From the NCBI GenBank assembly GCA_021186555.1, contig JAJKFL010000005.1, forward strand, positions 22,632,635-22,696,634: a stretch of DNA of 64,000 nt. The letters are read 5' to 3'. This document shows positions 44,473 to 55,910 of the stretch, piece after piece; within the stretch, counting starts at the first letter, position 1; every line of letters starts with the position of its first letter. The translations under genes and the position numbers were made by a program. This stretch comes from Reticulitermes speratus. Taxonomy: Eukaryota > Arthropoda > Insecta > Blattodea > Rhinotermitidae. A model generated the notes under the pieces. That model had not been told where the DNA came from and did not search any database. It was given only the letters and a program-made list of their open reading frames with translations.

Positions 44473-44582
44473 TCCCTTCGAATTTCTTGTGACTGAATTT
44501 GAAAAATTCTGAAGAGATCTTTGCTCTTCCTTTCGAATTTCCTGTGACCGAATTTGAAAAATTCTGATGAGATCTTTGCCCT
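44473..44582. repeat. 55-bp tandem duplication
   Basis: Two units of 55 bp, each with TTCGAATTTC, TGTGAC, GAATTTGAAAAATTCTGA and GAGATCTTTGC. The second unit overlaps the left end of the next hairpin-tail element. Confidence 0.9.
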
Positions 44583-44797
44583 TCTGGGATGTTACGCAGC
44601 ATTAATAGGTAGTTACCGACGTTTCGGAACAAACTATTGGTCTCATCGCCAAGGTCCAAGCAGTCCAAGAGGAATTTTGTTCTTGGACTGCTTGGCCCTT
44701 GAAGAAACGTTGGGAACTAACTACCTATCAGCGCTGCGTTAATATCCAGTGAGAGCAAAGTCTTATTACATCCCGGCGGAAGCGTGAAATCACGCAT
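44566..44797 (+). mobile_element. Hairpin-tail element (family A)
   Basis: Body arms are CTTCTGGGATGTTACGCAGC (left) and GCTGCGTTAATATCCAGTGA (right inverse), with inner TAGGTAGTTACCGACGTTTC/GAAACGTTGGGAACTAACTA. Around the centre are GTCCAAGCAGTCCAAGAGGA and TTCTTGGACTGCTTGGCCCT. The tail reads TTACATCCCGGCGGAAGCGT + GAAATCACG. No clear border duplication; the left border is confounded by the 55-bp duplication. Confidence 0.7.
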
Positions 44798-46654
44798 AGT
44801 ACATCTCAGTGGGAAGGCTACTCTATGTCAAATCCACAGATTTAAAAAAAATTCCCGTTTCTCTGTTGTCACGTTCGTAACGAACAGTGCAAACGGTGTG
44901 CATTACCTTTATTATGTCTGTTTATCTGTCCAAATGTGACGAATCTGTAACAGGAATTCACGAGTCTTAATTTTGTGTAAATTTGTAAGCTTTATTTCAG
45001 CATTTAACACTTTAGTTGAAATCGGTTAACAGTACCGAACACACTGAATAATATATTTTTGCGCATGGTGAGTATTAGCTGTCAGCAGCAAAAGAGTTCT
45101 GAAAGTTTGCGAGCGCGGGTGTTTTTGTGTGTACGCGCGTGTGTGTACGCACACACACATATATACGTGTAATATGTGTGTACGGAGTTTCAGACCTGTC
45201 TCCCGTTAAATGAATTTTTTCCATAATCAGCTACAAGAACTTAATTTCATCGAGTTTGTTTTACACTACAAAATTTATTTTTAATGTCGACGTTTCAAAA
45301 TTTTTATTGTAACTGAACCCCTGTAAGGAGCCTTGTCAGGAAGAAAGCACTACCTGTGCATGCATTTGTATACAAACAATTATGCCGTTTTTGTAAAGGT
45401 CGTCACTTTGTAGAGTTTAGACTAATAATAAACTAGAGATTTTGCCTGTTCCATGCCAATATATATTTTCATAAATGAACTTCCTCTTTGATAATCAAGA
45501 AAACTTTCAAACAAATTCATCAATACACAGTATTAATACAAGGAATAAGCACCATCTTCATAGACCAATTGTCAACCTATCATGATTTTTAAGAATTCTG
45601 TATTTCATGGTTCTCTTACTTTTAGCCTATAATTCATAATTGCCGCGGCGATGTGTTGGATTGTTAAGACAGAATATATATCATGTCAAAAAGCATGTGA
45701 GTTCTTATATGTCTCTGTTATATCTGCAGTAAGTTGGTAGAAAAGCTAAACGGAAATTCAGAATCGCATAATCTTTGAAACATTTTGTAACGGATTTTAA
45801 ATTGGAATGCAATAAGAGTAATTTGTTTAAATTAATGAAGCAGATATGTGGTTGTTTAGGTGATTTGTTAGTTTGGTAGGTAGTTGTGTATTTGGTGATT
45901 TAACTATTTTTTAGTTTGACTTAAATATGTTGTAAGCTTATCAAGTAAATATGAAAATGTACTTGTGTTTATTGTTAAACTTCTTTGACAGTGAACGGGG
46001 AACAAAGTAACGAACATTTGCTGAAGACCTAATATTTTCGAGAGAAAAGGCAATGAAGCATGAAATTGTTTCCCGCTAGAAGTAGAACAAAAATGGGACA
46101 ACTTGTGTGTAATGAAGTTGAAACAACCGTTATGAGGTTATCTTTGTATGAAGCTGAGCCCATTGACTTTGCTTCTGCTTCTGTTTCTGCGGCTATGGAG
46201 GGCGAGGAGGAGGAAAAAAGAAGAAGATGAGGATGAAGAAGGAGAAAGCGACAGCTAACTGCTTCTACATAATTGCGAACTACTGACAATAGCGTTAATT
46301 TCTTAGGCCAAAGACGTTACGTGAATGAATGGCTGGTGATCACTTAATGACACCTTGAGACTTCTTAAGTTCTTGTCACTGTTCTGGTTTAAATGAAATA
46401 TTAGCAGCAAAACTGAAAAGAATATCTTCTCTCTTCTCTTTGGTTTCTCTTGCAATTCAGTGTCAAGTCTTATTAGTATGTGCATCTAAAATACATTTTT
46501 TCTCTGCTTCAGATATATCACGGGGTCGGATTAGAGCGGAATCAGTCTGTATACGAATAGTTATTTACTCTCCCAGAATTACAGACTTGATAATCGAAGG
46601 AAACAATACCAAAACTACAAAAGGTCCAGGATATAATAAAATTAAGTCCAGGGC
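44798..46654. other. Unassigned DNA
   Basis: A mixed GT/AC self-complementary simple repeat lies at 45118-45180. Purine-rich GAGGAGGA sequence occurs at about 46198-46250. No gene. Confidence 0.4.
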
Positions 46655-46915
46655 CGTGCCATGGCTCAGGCGGTTAGTCGCCGGTCTCTCACCGCGGAGG
46701 CCCGGTTTCGATCCCGGGTCTGTCCATGTGGGATTTGTGGTGGACAAAGTGGCAATGGCACAGGATTTTCCCCGATTACTTCGGTTTTACCCTGTCAATT
46801 TCATTCCACCGGTGCTCCATTAAAATGGATAAGCATAAAAACGTCATCAACTTCATCACAGGGTTGCACAAAAAGCCTTTAAGACTGTGGTGCGTCCGTA
46901 GCATTTGCTAAGGGA
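46655..46915 (+). mobile_element. tRNA-derived SINE, family S2
   Basis: The head carries a near-perfect RNA polymerase III A box, TGGCTCAGGCGG (46662-46673), and a B box with one extra T, GGTTTCGATCCC (46704-46715). TCACCGCGGAGGCCC lies between them. The body runs GTCCATGTGGGATTTGTGGT, GGATTTTCCCCGATTACTTC, CAATTTCATTCCACCGG and on to about AAGGGACCCATCGATACAAA, a plausible A-rich end. A divergent copy lies at 40549-40695. Not a functional tRNA. Confidence 0.75.
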
Positions 46916-46920
46916 CCCAT

Positions 46921-47415
46921 CGATACAAAAAAGTCCAATCTAGATATGTATGTTAAAGTTATACAGTAAGTTGTGGATTGACGACTGTGCTACACACTGG
47001 GAGCAAGTAATCGTACTATGTGTTTTATGTTAAACCATTTCAACGTTTTTTTTTGCTTTCTTTTCTTTCACTTTCACTTATGATAACCCATTAAAATTCA
47101 GTGGTTACTCTGTGTTCCACCACGTGTAACTCTTTTTTTTTAACGCAGAGTGTATTTATGTGTTTCGTAAGCTTCTTGCAATAAGCAGTGTTTATTTCTT
47201 TATACGACACTACTAAGTTTCGAGTTAAAGGCAGTACGTTATAAAGAACACGTCTTGTATACCTCCTCATTAAACCCAATGAGAGTCTTCTGGTGCTCAG
47301 ATATTCTTCCAGATATACGAAGAGCTTCGTAAAGAAAATATTTGCTAAAATTTAGAAACTTTCATAATATCCGTTACTTATACTTTAGTTACATAAATGC
47401 CACTATTTACCTGCC
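46921..47415. other. Unassigned DNA
   Basis: T-rich runs at about 47048 and 47133; nothing else recognised. Confidence 0.4.
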
Positions 47416-47431
47416 TTATACGAGTATTTCT

Positions 47432-47691
47432 GGAACGTCGCGGGTTCGATTCCCGATGGTGTCACTGGAATTTTTCACTGACATAATCGTTTCGGTCGCA
47501 CTATGGCCCTGGGGTCGACTCTGCCTCTAACAGAAATAAGTACCAGGAATCTTTCCTGGGGGGTAAAGGCGGCCGGTGCTTAGGGCTGACAACCTTACCA
47601 CCTTCATGTGCCGATTGTCTAGAAATCTGGGAGCATCGACCTCCTGGAGCCCTAAGGGCCTGTCAAGGCCTGTAATGGGATTGCTTTACCT
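47432..47691 (+). mobile_element. tRNA-derived SINE, family S1, 5'-truncated
   Basis: A perfect 16-bp target duplication, TTATACGAGTATTTCT, lies at 47416-47431 and 47692-47707. The insertion starts just before the B box (GGTTCGATTCC, 47443-47453), so the A box half is missing. The body matches 33366-33655 through GGAATCTTTCCTGGGG, GGCGGCCGGTGCTTAGGGCT and GGCCTGTAATGGGATTGCTT. Truncation plus a long duplication is the hallmark of target-primed reverse transcription. Confidence 0.92.
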
Positions 47692-47707
47692 TTATACGAG
47701 TATTTCT

Positions 47708-50700
47708 TTCCGTCTGAACAGAGCTGGGAATGCTACCCACACCGCATGGTCCTACCATTACGGTGTCATATTCCGAGTTTTCCTTCGCTGTGCGTATCCA
47801 CACTGCCTTTGTAAGTAAACGGCTCTGTGGATTTAAATACTGTGCTTTGTGAATGGTGGCAGGATATAGCATTCAAATGGCAAACGAAGAAGGTTTTTGA
47901 AATAGAGAACTTAAATGTAACTTAGATATCCTACAGGCAGACATTTCTTAAATCACTGAAATCTCATGTTTAATATAACGTCACCAATGATATAATCGAC
48001 CATTGAAGTACATATAGACATCAGATAAAATATCTGGTTTAATTCTCCATGTTTTGGTTTGTCATGAAACCATATTTAGGAAAATAGAATGCAATCGTGA
48101 ATTTTTGATGGCATGTATTAATAAATGAAGTAATTTTCCATAAAATCTTATTGGTATTATATTTTACAAACTTTCACATTTTCAGAGATGGTACGTATGT
48201 AGTTAAGATATGCATGTCTCTGTCTTTCTCCTGGCTTTAAAAAACTTGCCATGGACCACATCATTGTCACTGATTAGCTGCGTGTTAAAGGTCTCTGGAT
48301 ATCATACATGTCCATAGATTCATGTATGTAATCTTGCGTCTTGCTGTTTCAAAAGCCAGTCGTATGCAAAAAATGTTTGTATTCTCTACTGGGTTGAGAC
48401 CGCCTCTGAGGCCATCCAAACCTGTCCTTTATTGGATGTTCCTGGGTCGTTTCTCGGTATTAAAAGGCCAGTACGTGAAGCTAATCACTCACTTGCGCCT
48501 TCGTCCCGAAGATTAGGAAATAGTGGAGTTATATCTTGACTTTCCCGTACTTCTTCATGGGATGGTACTTAATTAAGCACGGGGAGAGCTTCACTGTAGC
48601 TTTCATATCCTATTTTTCTTTCTTTGTTTCTTTGTTTGTCAGCACAATTAATGCCACCTGTAAGTTGAAAATTTCTGGAGTACAAAAGTTGAGTGGTACA
48701 GTTTCAGCTTTTGAGGCTTCTTGCAAAAAGGTCGCGCTTATACGGCAATGGTTGTAGTTTAGTTCAAACCCTACTCCAATAGAACATCCGCCCCACTTGC
48801 TCTTCCTCTCACAACTTTTGATGCAACTTATTAGGGGAGACGGGGTGTAAGGAGATCTCTCATGCAGCTCCCTCCCCAGCCCTAGTGCCTCTTCAAGACG
48901 GCTGAAGCCAAAACCGTTCATTTCTCCGCTGAAGTCGATGCTCAAGCGACATCAGTCTGCGGCGCACTGGCCCCCCCCACTGGCATTAAGCAGTCGAGGC
49001 ACGAGTCGCGAGACGGTACAAAGTTGAAACTTCTGGTTCCTGCTCACTGCTCTCTTCTCGCTTAAACTTCTGTATGATATCCATGTCAAATACGTTGTAC
49101 ATATCCAAGTGGCCGGTTGCGAACTGATGGTCTTGGGTTTTATTCCTGTCAAAGTCTTTGGGTTAGATAATCATTATCGTGACTAGATGCTGTCCGAATG
49201 ATCGAGGCTCTGTTCCATCCGGAAATGTAGGAATAACTGAGTAAAGTTCTGGCAGCTCTGTGGACTACGAAGTTGAGGTTTCACTGTGGGACAGCACAGT
49301 CAGTGAAGTGACTGGTGTCTCGTGAGGAGCTCAGCTTAAGATAATAATTAATGCAAATTAAAACTAGCGCTTTTTTATGGTTTCCGTTGTCTTGCGCTTA
49401 CTGGGAATAGAATTTAAAGTATTTCGCCTGTGCAGCTATTCATTCACCTTTATGTAGTTGTATACATTATCTTTTGTTAAAAAGTTCGACTTTTTAAAAC
49501 TCATTTCTAGGCACGTTACTAATTTTATAAAATGTAAAAAAAAATACCGTATGAAACCATAGTTTTACATAAACGTTTTTACGTATAAAATTGGTTTTAT
49601 ATAGTGTAACTATAGACTAAATTATTCTTCAGGTCTTTGTGCAGTTGTGAATAGGTTAGAAGTTATGCACATACCGATTTTCATGATTGATGATTTGGGT
49701 AGAATTTAGAGCACCGCTCGTTGATTATTCCTGTAATACAAAAATTTAGATATAGCCCAGATTATCAATAATAAAAAACTTTATACATATATACACGTTT
49801 ATACACAAAGATACAAAGATATCACGATTAATTTTATCTCTACTTACTCGTACACTTGCAGAACTCAAAGTGGATATAGAAACAACAGTTTATGTAAAAT
49901 GTTTAAAAGTTTAATTTGAAATATTGTTTGTAGACAGTTTTTTGTTACCAAATAATATTGTTATTGAGTGGCATTAAAACATAAGTGTATTCCAAAATAT
50001 TTAAATTTAACTTTTGTAATCAGGTACTATACATGTGGGCATATGAAATAAGTAAAGTTTTTGGACATGCTTGACGGGGGTTTGTAACAAGCTTCTTCCT
50101 CCTAGATTCCGATGGATTCAACCGCTGATTGTAGAGCTGTGTGTTCTTTACAATTTGATTGCGGCATAAAAGTCTCTTGAAGGACAGGAAAATCAGTAAT
50201 ATGAAGGAAAATTAAAAACCAAAATGAGTCGCTGGTTGTGAAGTTTTTATTTCCGCCCCGTTAATTATATAAATAAAATTACAAATTATGCACAATATCT
50301 CTGTCAGATTTGTGAATTATCGGCGAAGAAACCGTGTTAGAAAATTTGGGTTACTCATATGGTCTATTTCTCTCCTCGCGTGGCGAATTGTCAATTGAAT
50401 TTATGCCTTTAGCGTAGGAGGAGCGAAAATGCAAGACGCGTGGGATTGAAAGTGCTGAAGGTTTTCACGTAACAAGGATTTGAAATGGTTCGAATGTTTT
50501 CAGAATGCCGGTAGGTGTGCCGAAGTGTTTGGATCCATCTCGACAACTTTCAATTCACGGCACGAATATTGCTTTTTCTGTATTCTATAGGCTTCGGTAT
50601 TAAGAGCGATTTTTTAGTCAAATTCAATTTAGGGAAATTCAGAGTGAGCCGGCGAGCCGTAAATCAAAACAGAATGATGCTATAAAACCAGTAGTCACTG

Positions 50701-51352
50701 ATATATGATAATAATTGACAATTTAAGGAGTTAAACACTCTCACATTTTGTTCTCCCTTTACACTAAGGTACGAAGTTTGAAAATCTTATAAGCTACAAC
50801 TATAATCTTCGTCTTGAGATTTCTAGATAGGGATTGAAAGACAAAAGAATCTGAATCCAGTGGCAGAATGCATTCTCCGAATTTAATCTGCTCTTAACTT
50901 CTGCGTGAATGCTGTTTTAATTTGTTATTGTCCCTCACAAATTTTGCAACGTGTCACCTTTATCATCCCCAATGATCATTAAGATTCGAAAATGCGAATG
51001 CAGTTTTCGCCCCACCCAATGTCTTTTTCTTTCGTTTTCCTCTAACGAGAATTTCTGTTACGTTTCCATGGCAACGTGGAATTAATTTTCTTGAAAAGTC
51101 ACGATAGTTACTTTAAACTGTTAAAAGATGGTGCGGTACCGTTTGTACACATTCTTAAGTATTAATAAATTGTGATCAGGCGGGTAAAAATTTTAAACCA
51201 AATGTTTCCTATGTAACGAGGAAGGGATTTAATCACTTGACTTTATGTCAGCTGTAAACTTTAATGTAGTCCACTTGATATTAAACAAATGTACAGTTTT
51301 AAAACAAAAAATGAAGTGATATAATTTACGTATTTCCGGGTCTGTGATGGCT
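47708..51352. other. Unassigned DNA
   Basis: The largest stretch in which I see no repeat family. A reverse frame of 111 codons (48945-48610) has no recognisable domain. Around 48960-49140 is a GC-richer patch. Confidence 0.4.
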
Positions 51353-51364
51353 TTGATAAAACAA

Positions 51365-51489
51365 TGAAATCTGTGGTCTTCTGGGTAATTACACAGCGTC
51401 GTGTGGTAAATAATTACCACACGACGCCGTGTAATTACCCAGAAGACCACAGATTTCATCAACATCGCGGCGGAAGCCTGAAATCAAGG
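51365..51489 (+). mobile_element. Hairpin-tail element (family A), compact and young-looking
   Basis: It is bordered by a perfect 12-bp duplication, TTGATAAAACAA (51353-51364 and 51490-51501). 51365-51458 is a palindrome with 45-nt arms, a single mismatch and a 4-nt centre (51410-51413). The outer arm starts TGAAATCTGTGGTCTTCTGG. The one-sided tail reads CAACATCGCGGCGGAAGCCT + GAAATCAAGG, the same tail as at 40882-41117. The internal GACGTTTCG/CCTTGAAGA region of longer copies is absent, so this copy is reduced to outer arms plus tail. Confidence 0.85.
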
Positions 51490-51501
51490 TTGATAAAACA
51501 A

Positions 51502-52398
51502 AGTAGCATGAATAAATCGTAAAAGAAACCAACAACCTAGACACAAGGTGCAGAATAAACTACTATTTATTTTTTCTTCAACATGTTGGAGAGGAAACAA
51601 ATGTCGTTTTTTCACAACATTTATGTACGTGATTGGTTCTTTACCATTTACTCATTTAACGGATACACATTTAATCGTGAAACGTAAGCGTGCACATTGT
51701 TTTTAATTGATGCAGCAATTTATATGAGAAGTGTTTGCGATCATACACGTTTCGTCGGTGCACCCTGTTAAGCTCTTAAAACAGATATATCTGTGTTTTT
51801 ATTCGGGGATTTACTGAACTGAACTTCCCACAAGCTGTATGTACAGAATTAGGATGAATGCTGGGAACTGAAACACCTCCATAGGGTGGATCCCGTGCCT
51901 CGCTGCCTCAGGCCCGTATATCACCTGTACCTCGCCACAGTCCTGCACTCCTAACACTTGCTTTTAAGTGTTGTTACGTTTTGAATATTCTCAAACACTG
52001 TTTTCCAAGGAAAATCAGAAATTCATAGAAAGGCCCTTAAATTATGTGTATGTTCACGAATGTGTTTGCCCGTCAAAAATTATGGCCTAAGAAACAAGGA
52101 GTAACAAAATACTTTTATTACTAATCAGTTAAAGATATTCACAATGGAATGAGAAATAATGCTTCCTTAGTGTACGTTTACTATAATTATGTAAGACATT
52201 TGCACCAAGAGTAGCATCCTAATACATTTTTTAGAACTTCGCCTTTTTAAATTTGACATCTACTGTAGCGCAATAGGAAGGAAAACAAAACTACGAACTT
52301 AATGTGAATCATCTCCGTTGTGTTTACAACAAAACTAAAAATGCAGGTCTGCGACCGATATTGCAAAATTATTATTTGTATTTCTTATATATTCTTGG
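51502..52398. other. Unassigned DNA
   Basis: Nothing recognised. Confidence 0.4.
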
Positions 52399-52447
52399 GA
52401 TCGGCCTGATGATGGCTACTAACAGTAGCCGAAACATGTAGTTGATT
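52399..52447 (+). ncRNA. Hammerhead-ribozyme-like core 4
   Basis: Stem I 5' GATCGGC (52399-52405) can pair with GTTGATT (52441-52447) through seven pairs including three G-U. Between them are CTGATGA (52406-52412), one T, stem II GGCTAC/GTAGCC (52414-52419 with 52425-52430, loop TAACA), GAAA, stem III AC-AT-GT, and triplet GTA (52438-52440). Stem II is entirely different in sequence from core 3 yet perfectly paired, which argues for selection on the fold or descent from functional copies. Confidence 0.45.
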
Positions 52448-53553
52448 TGTTCAGTAGAAAAGTTGTGTGTTTACTGAGAAAATTTGCATTTCTAAAACTG
52501 TGAACGCTGAAGACGTCATCACAGATGATGAGCTGTTATACGCTTGCGTGATTCGGCCGACCTTCCTTTCACTGTGCTGAAAACTGTGACTTCACACACA
52601 AACCAAACGTTTTATTTATTTGAACGATCTGTTTAATTGCTACTTGTGGAGACTGTGTAATGTCGAATGATAGGACTGTTAGTGAATTTTTTATTATAAA
52701 GGATCCGGAAGAAAGAATCGTTGCGTAATTGAAGGTTGGACTTCAACATTCGTTTGGAATGATTGAGGAAGAGCTCAGAGAAACAAAAAGTAAGAATATA
52801 CAGTCGCCGAAGAGATTTGAAATAGTGCCCTATCGAACAGGAAGGAGGTGTCATAGTCACTCGAACATGAGGTTAGGTCTGGCCGACAGGAATGATTGCA
52901 TATTTCAATCACGTTAGTATTATTGGGATGATTTAATGGTTATGCTTTGCGACAGTTAGGCAAATAGGGATTAATTAGTTCTTAGATACACAACGACGCT
53001 CTTTGAAGTACAGAAGTTATAAAAGGTATTATTATCGTGTTCCTGAGCACGGTAGTTGTTTCAGGTGCTTTAGTGCATAGTACGCTTACATGCGCCAGGA
53101 ATTTAGATTCCTTCCTTCATTTCCTTGCAGTTAAACTTGCCTTATTTCATAGCAGGTTCTCAAAGTGCTGACCTCGAGCTCCCAAACAAGTTTTATTTTC
53201 TGAAAATATTTCTAGGCACGCGATGAAGCTCGTTTTGAAGTATTAAAAACATCCCTTTGAAGGCTGTCCTTTAGTTCTGCGTAATAGTGGAATGCCTTAG
53301 GTTTTCTCTTCTGTTAATTCCCCAAATATTGACGTCGGGATTAACTTAACGTAGTTGTTGGAATTCATTTTCGTCGAAAAACACAGACCCTATGATTCTG
53401 CACGCACTGACTGCACTTAGGGCCTTTTCTAGGAAACTTAACGAAGTACATGAGAATCTTCGTAGCACTCACACGTGTTACTGTGCTGTTTACATTCCTT
53501 CTTAACGTCAAGTATTCAAGTTTCCTTATTTTTTGTACAGCACCAAACTTATA
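52448..53553. other. Unassigned DNA
   Basis: Nothing recognised. Confidence 0.4.
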
Positions 53554-54319
53554 CAGTAATACCTTGACTTACGCCATTCCGAACTTACGTCATTTGCCCC
53601 CAGACCCAAAAAACTAAGGAAAGCGCGCAAATTCATAAGGCGATGCTGAAAATGTTTTCGAGTTTTTTTGAGCTTCCATGATCAGAAGCTAACGCTCGAC
53701 TATATCGTTGAAGTTCGGAAACAAAGCCCTTGAAACGGTTAAGGAACCTGAGCCTGAGATTACGGATAGGATCATGATGGTTTTGAAATTGACCGAGGCC
53801 CTTAAACTCAGTGACGCCAGGATCAAGCTCTTTGTGGACATTTATCGGAACGAGCAGCGAGCTACAACAGCACACAAAATTGCGAGGATACCTGCTTGCT
53901 GTGAAGGTATTCAGAATAAGAAGAAGAATAAGAAAAAGAAAGAAGAAGTAGAAGAAGAAGAGGAGGAGTAAGAGGTCTTCCTCTTACCAGATTTCAGTGT
54001 TTGATTTCTTCAAATCATCAACAGGGACTGGTGCATCACTGCCTGTATTGTTGGACATTGGAGATAATGATCCAAGTGACCCGCCTATATTCCAAAAGGA
54101 AGTGTAGCCTCCTTAAATTTAGATTTGTTGTCAGATTTCGTACTGTTTAAATTTTTCGTGAGTATAAATATATCTTTTTCTTGGTCAGAACAGATTGTCT
54201 TGAACTAGCCTCTGCACTTTAACATTGCGTTTGTGGGAAAACCCTTTTCGACTTAACGTTATTTCGACTAACGTCGCCGGTCCCCGAACCACCTACGACG
54301 TAAATTTGGGGGATGACTG
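53554..54319 (+). mobile_element. pogo/Tigger-type transposon derivative
   Basis: The left end CAGTAATACCTTGACTTACG and right end GGGGGATGACTG are weakly inverted and flanked by TA (53552-53553 and 54320-54321). Both subterminal regions carry ACTTACG/CGACGTAA-type repeats, the right one being much better preserved. The interior has an 87-codon frame (53708-53971) with LTEALKLSDARIKLFVDIYR, then NEQRATTAHKIARI and a Lys/Glu-rich end. This resembles the extreme C-terminus of Tigger/jerky-type pogo transposases (LxEAxxLxDxxxxxFxxxY..EKRATxQxxLxxFF). A second stretch in another frame, SSSYQISVFDFFKSSTGTG, follows. The DNA-binding and DDE domains are deleted, so it is non-autonomous. Confidence 0.6.
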
Positions 54320-54321
54320 TA

Positions 54322-55704
54322 GTTCTAAAACTTCTCTCAGGTCTACTTATTGCTATTTTACACGGCACTGTTGACTAGACATTTTTTAAAAGAAACTTTC
54401 GCTGTCGTTCTTTGACGCAACTTTTCACAAATGCTACAAGTTAACACGCTTTTTCGACTAAATGAAGGTCGAAAGAGCACTGAGACCATCTGAAGTCCAT
54501 TTGTAATAGAAGGCAACTAAAAAGTAATTGTTCATGCCAGCTGCTTATTTATCAGCGGCAGTAGAACAGCCACAGTGTCGGTAAACAAGCCCACGCACGG
54601 CGAGTTCTTATTTTCTTGTGCTCGGGGGCTCGATAATTCGACCTCCATGCAACGTCAATAAGAGATTAGTAGATGGTAAATATTGAGTAGGTGATGATTT
54701 GAGATGTGGCGGTTACGGGGAGTTTCTCTATACTATCCAGGCATTGCTATGTAGAAACTGAGTAATACCAACAACATATTCAGTCTGTAACTGGTAATTG
54801 TGTAGGTATTTAACCAATGTTCCCACCAAGTGGAAGAGTACAGGATTAGCGCTACACCTTTCTGCTGGACATCACTTGTACTTAAAAAGATAGGTATGAA
54901 CAGTATTTTTCGTTGCGATACTTTTAGAGACGAGATTATTTATGAGGAAAATGCTTTAATGAGAGGATAATATTAAAATTAGTCTTAAATGACTAGGTTA
55001 TGAAGATGTGAAGTGAATTCAAGTAGCTCAGAATAGGGTCCAGGTTCGGACATTTGTGTAATTACAACGCATCGAAACATAACATTTCGTGACCAGCTGA
55101 GCGACTGTGGCTGTTTGAGACGAACCTTTCTAATTATGTAGCCGGATGTCACACCAGAAAGCGTCAGAGATAAAAATGTATGTAAGAGGCGAATTGCTGT
55201 TACATACATTAGTCTTCAGTATACAGGAATCAAGAATGGACATTTTAAGTTAACTCACTGAAATTATTGAACTGTTTCTCATTTACTAACAATTCAATAT
55301 TTCGTTTTAGTATAAAATTTGGACACGTTACAGTCACTTTGAAGGACGTCTTCTCTGGGAGACCACGTCTTACAGTTCACGACAGATTGTAGGTCATGAA
55401 ACAACTCTCCTAATGTTCAAGTACGCGCTGCTATTAGGATTATCAATCAGCGTTATTGGCGATAAAAATAAAATTTCTGAAATAATCTTTTAATTACATT
55501 AATGGATCCGTCAGTGCAGAGAAAGTGAATGACAGCATGATATAAAAGCGATGCAACCCAACGGTAATGCAGTTTTATTTAGATCCGTTTGAAAAAGAAA
55601 TTTAATCCATATATATTTATTTTACTGGGTTGCATGATTTTCGATCACTCTGTACTTTCCACTAAACACCGAATTTTATGGAAAATTCGGTATTTACTTT
55701 CGTC
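54322..55704. other. Unassigned DNA with a degraded LINE L1 tail
   Basis: At 54965-55130 the landmarks GAGAGGATAATATTAAAAT, CAAGTAGCTCAGAATAGGG and GACCAGCTGAGCGACTG follow the L1 tail order, with heavy decay. The rest shows nothing recognisable. Confidence 0.45.
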
Positions 55705-55910
55705 ATATATAGATAGTTTGAGAAAATGGATCTTCCTGAAAAAGGATGGGAAATTGTGGTCTGGTTTCCTGTGGCTCAAGATTGGGACAAGTCGCGTGGT
55801 CTTGTGAATGATGAATGTAATGAAGCTTCGGGTCCATAAAATTCGGGAAATTTCTTGACTAGCTGAGAATCTGTTCTCAAGAAGGACTGTGCTCAATGGG
55901 GTTGTTAGTT
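55705..55910 (+). pseudogene. LINE 3' tail, family L1 (copy 6)
   Basis: Landmarks in order are AAATGGATCTTCCTGAAAAA (MDLxEK), GTGGCTCAAGATTGGGACAA, GTCTTGTGAATGATGAATGT, GAAGCTTCGGGTCCATAAAA, GGAAATTTCTTGACTAGCTG and TTCTCAAGAAGGACTGTGCT. It ends GTTGTTAGTTAGT, the family's GTTA-type tail. Frameshifted. Confidence 0.75.

Noticed and set aside
46655-46730. Functional tRNA gene
   Set aside because: Same reason: a SINE head, with an extra base in the B box and a shared body at 40549-40695.
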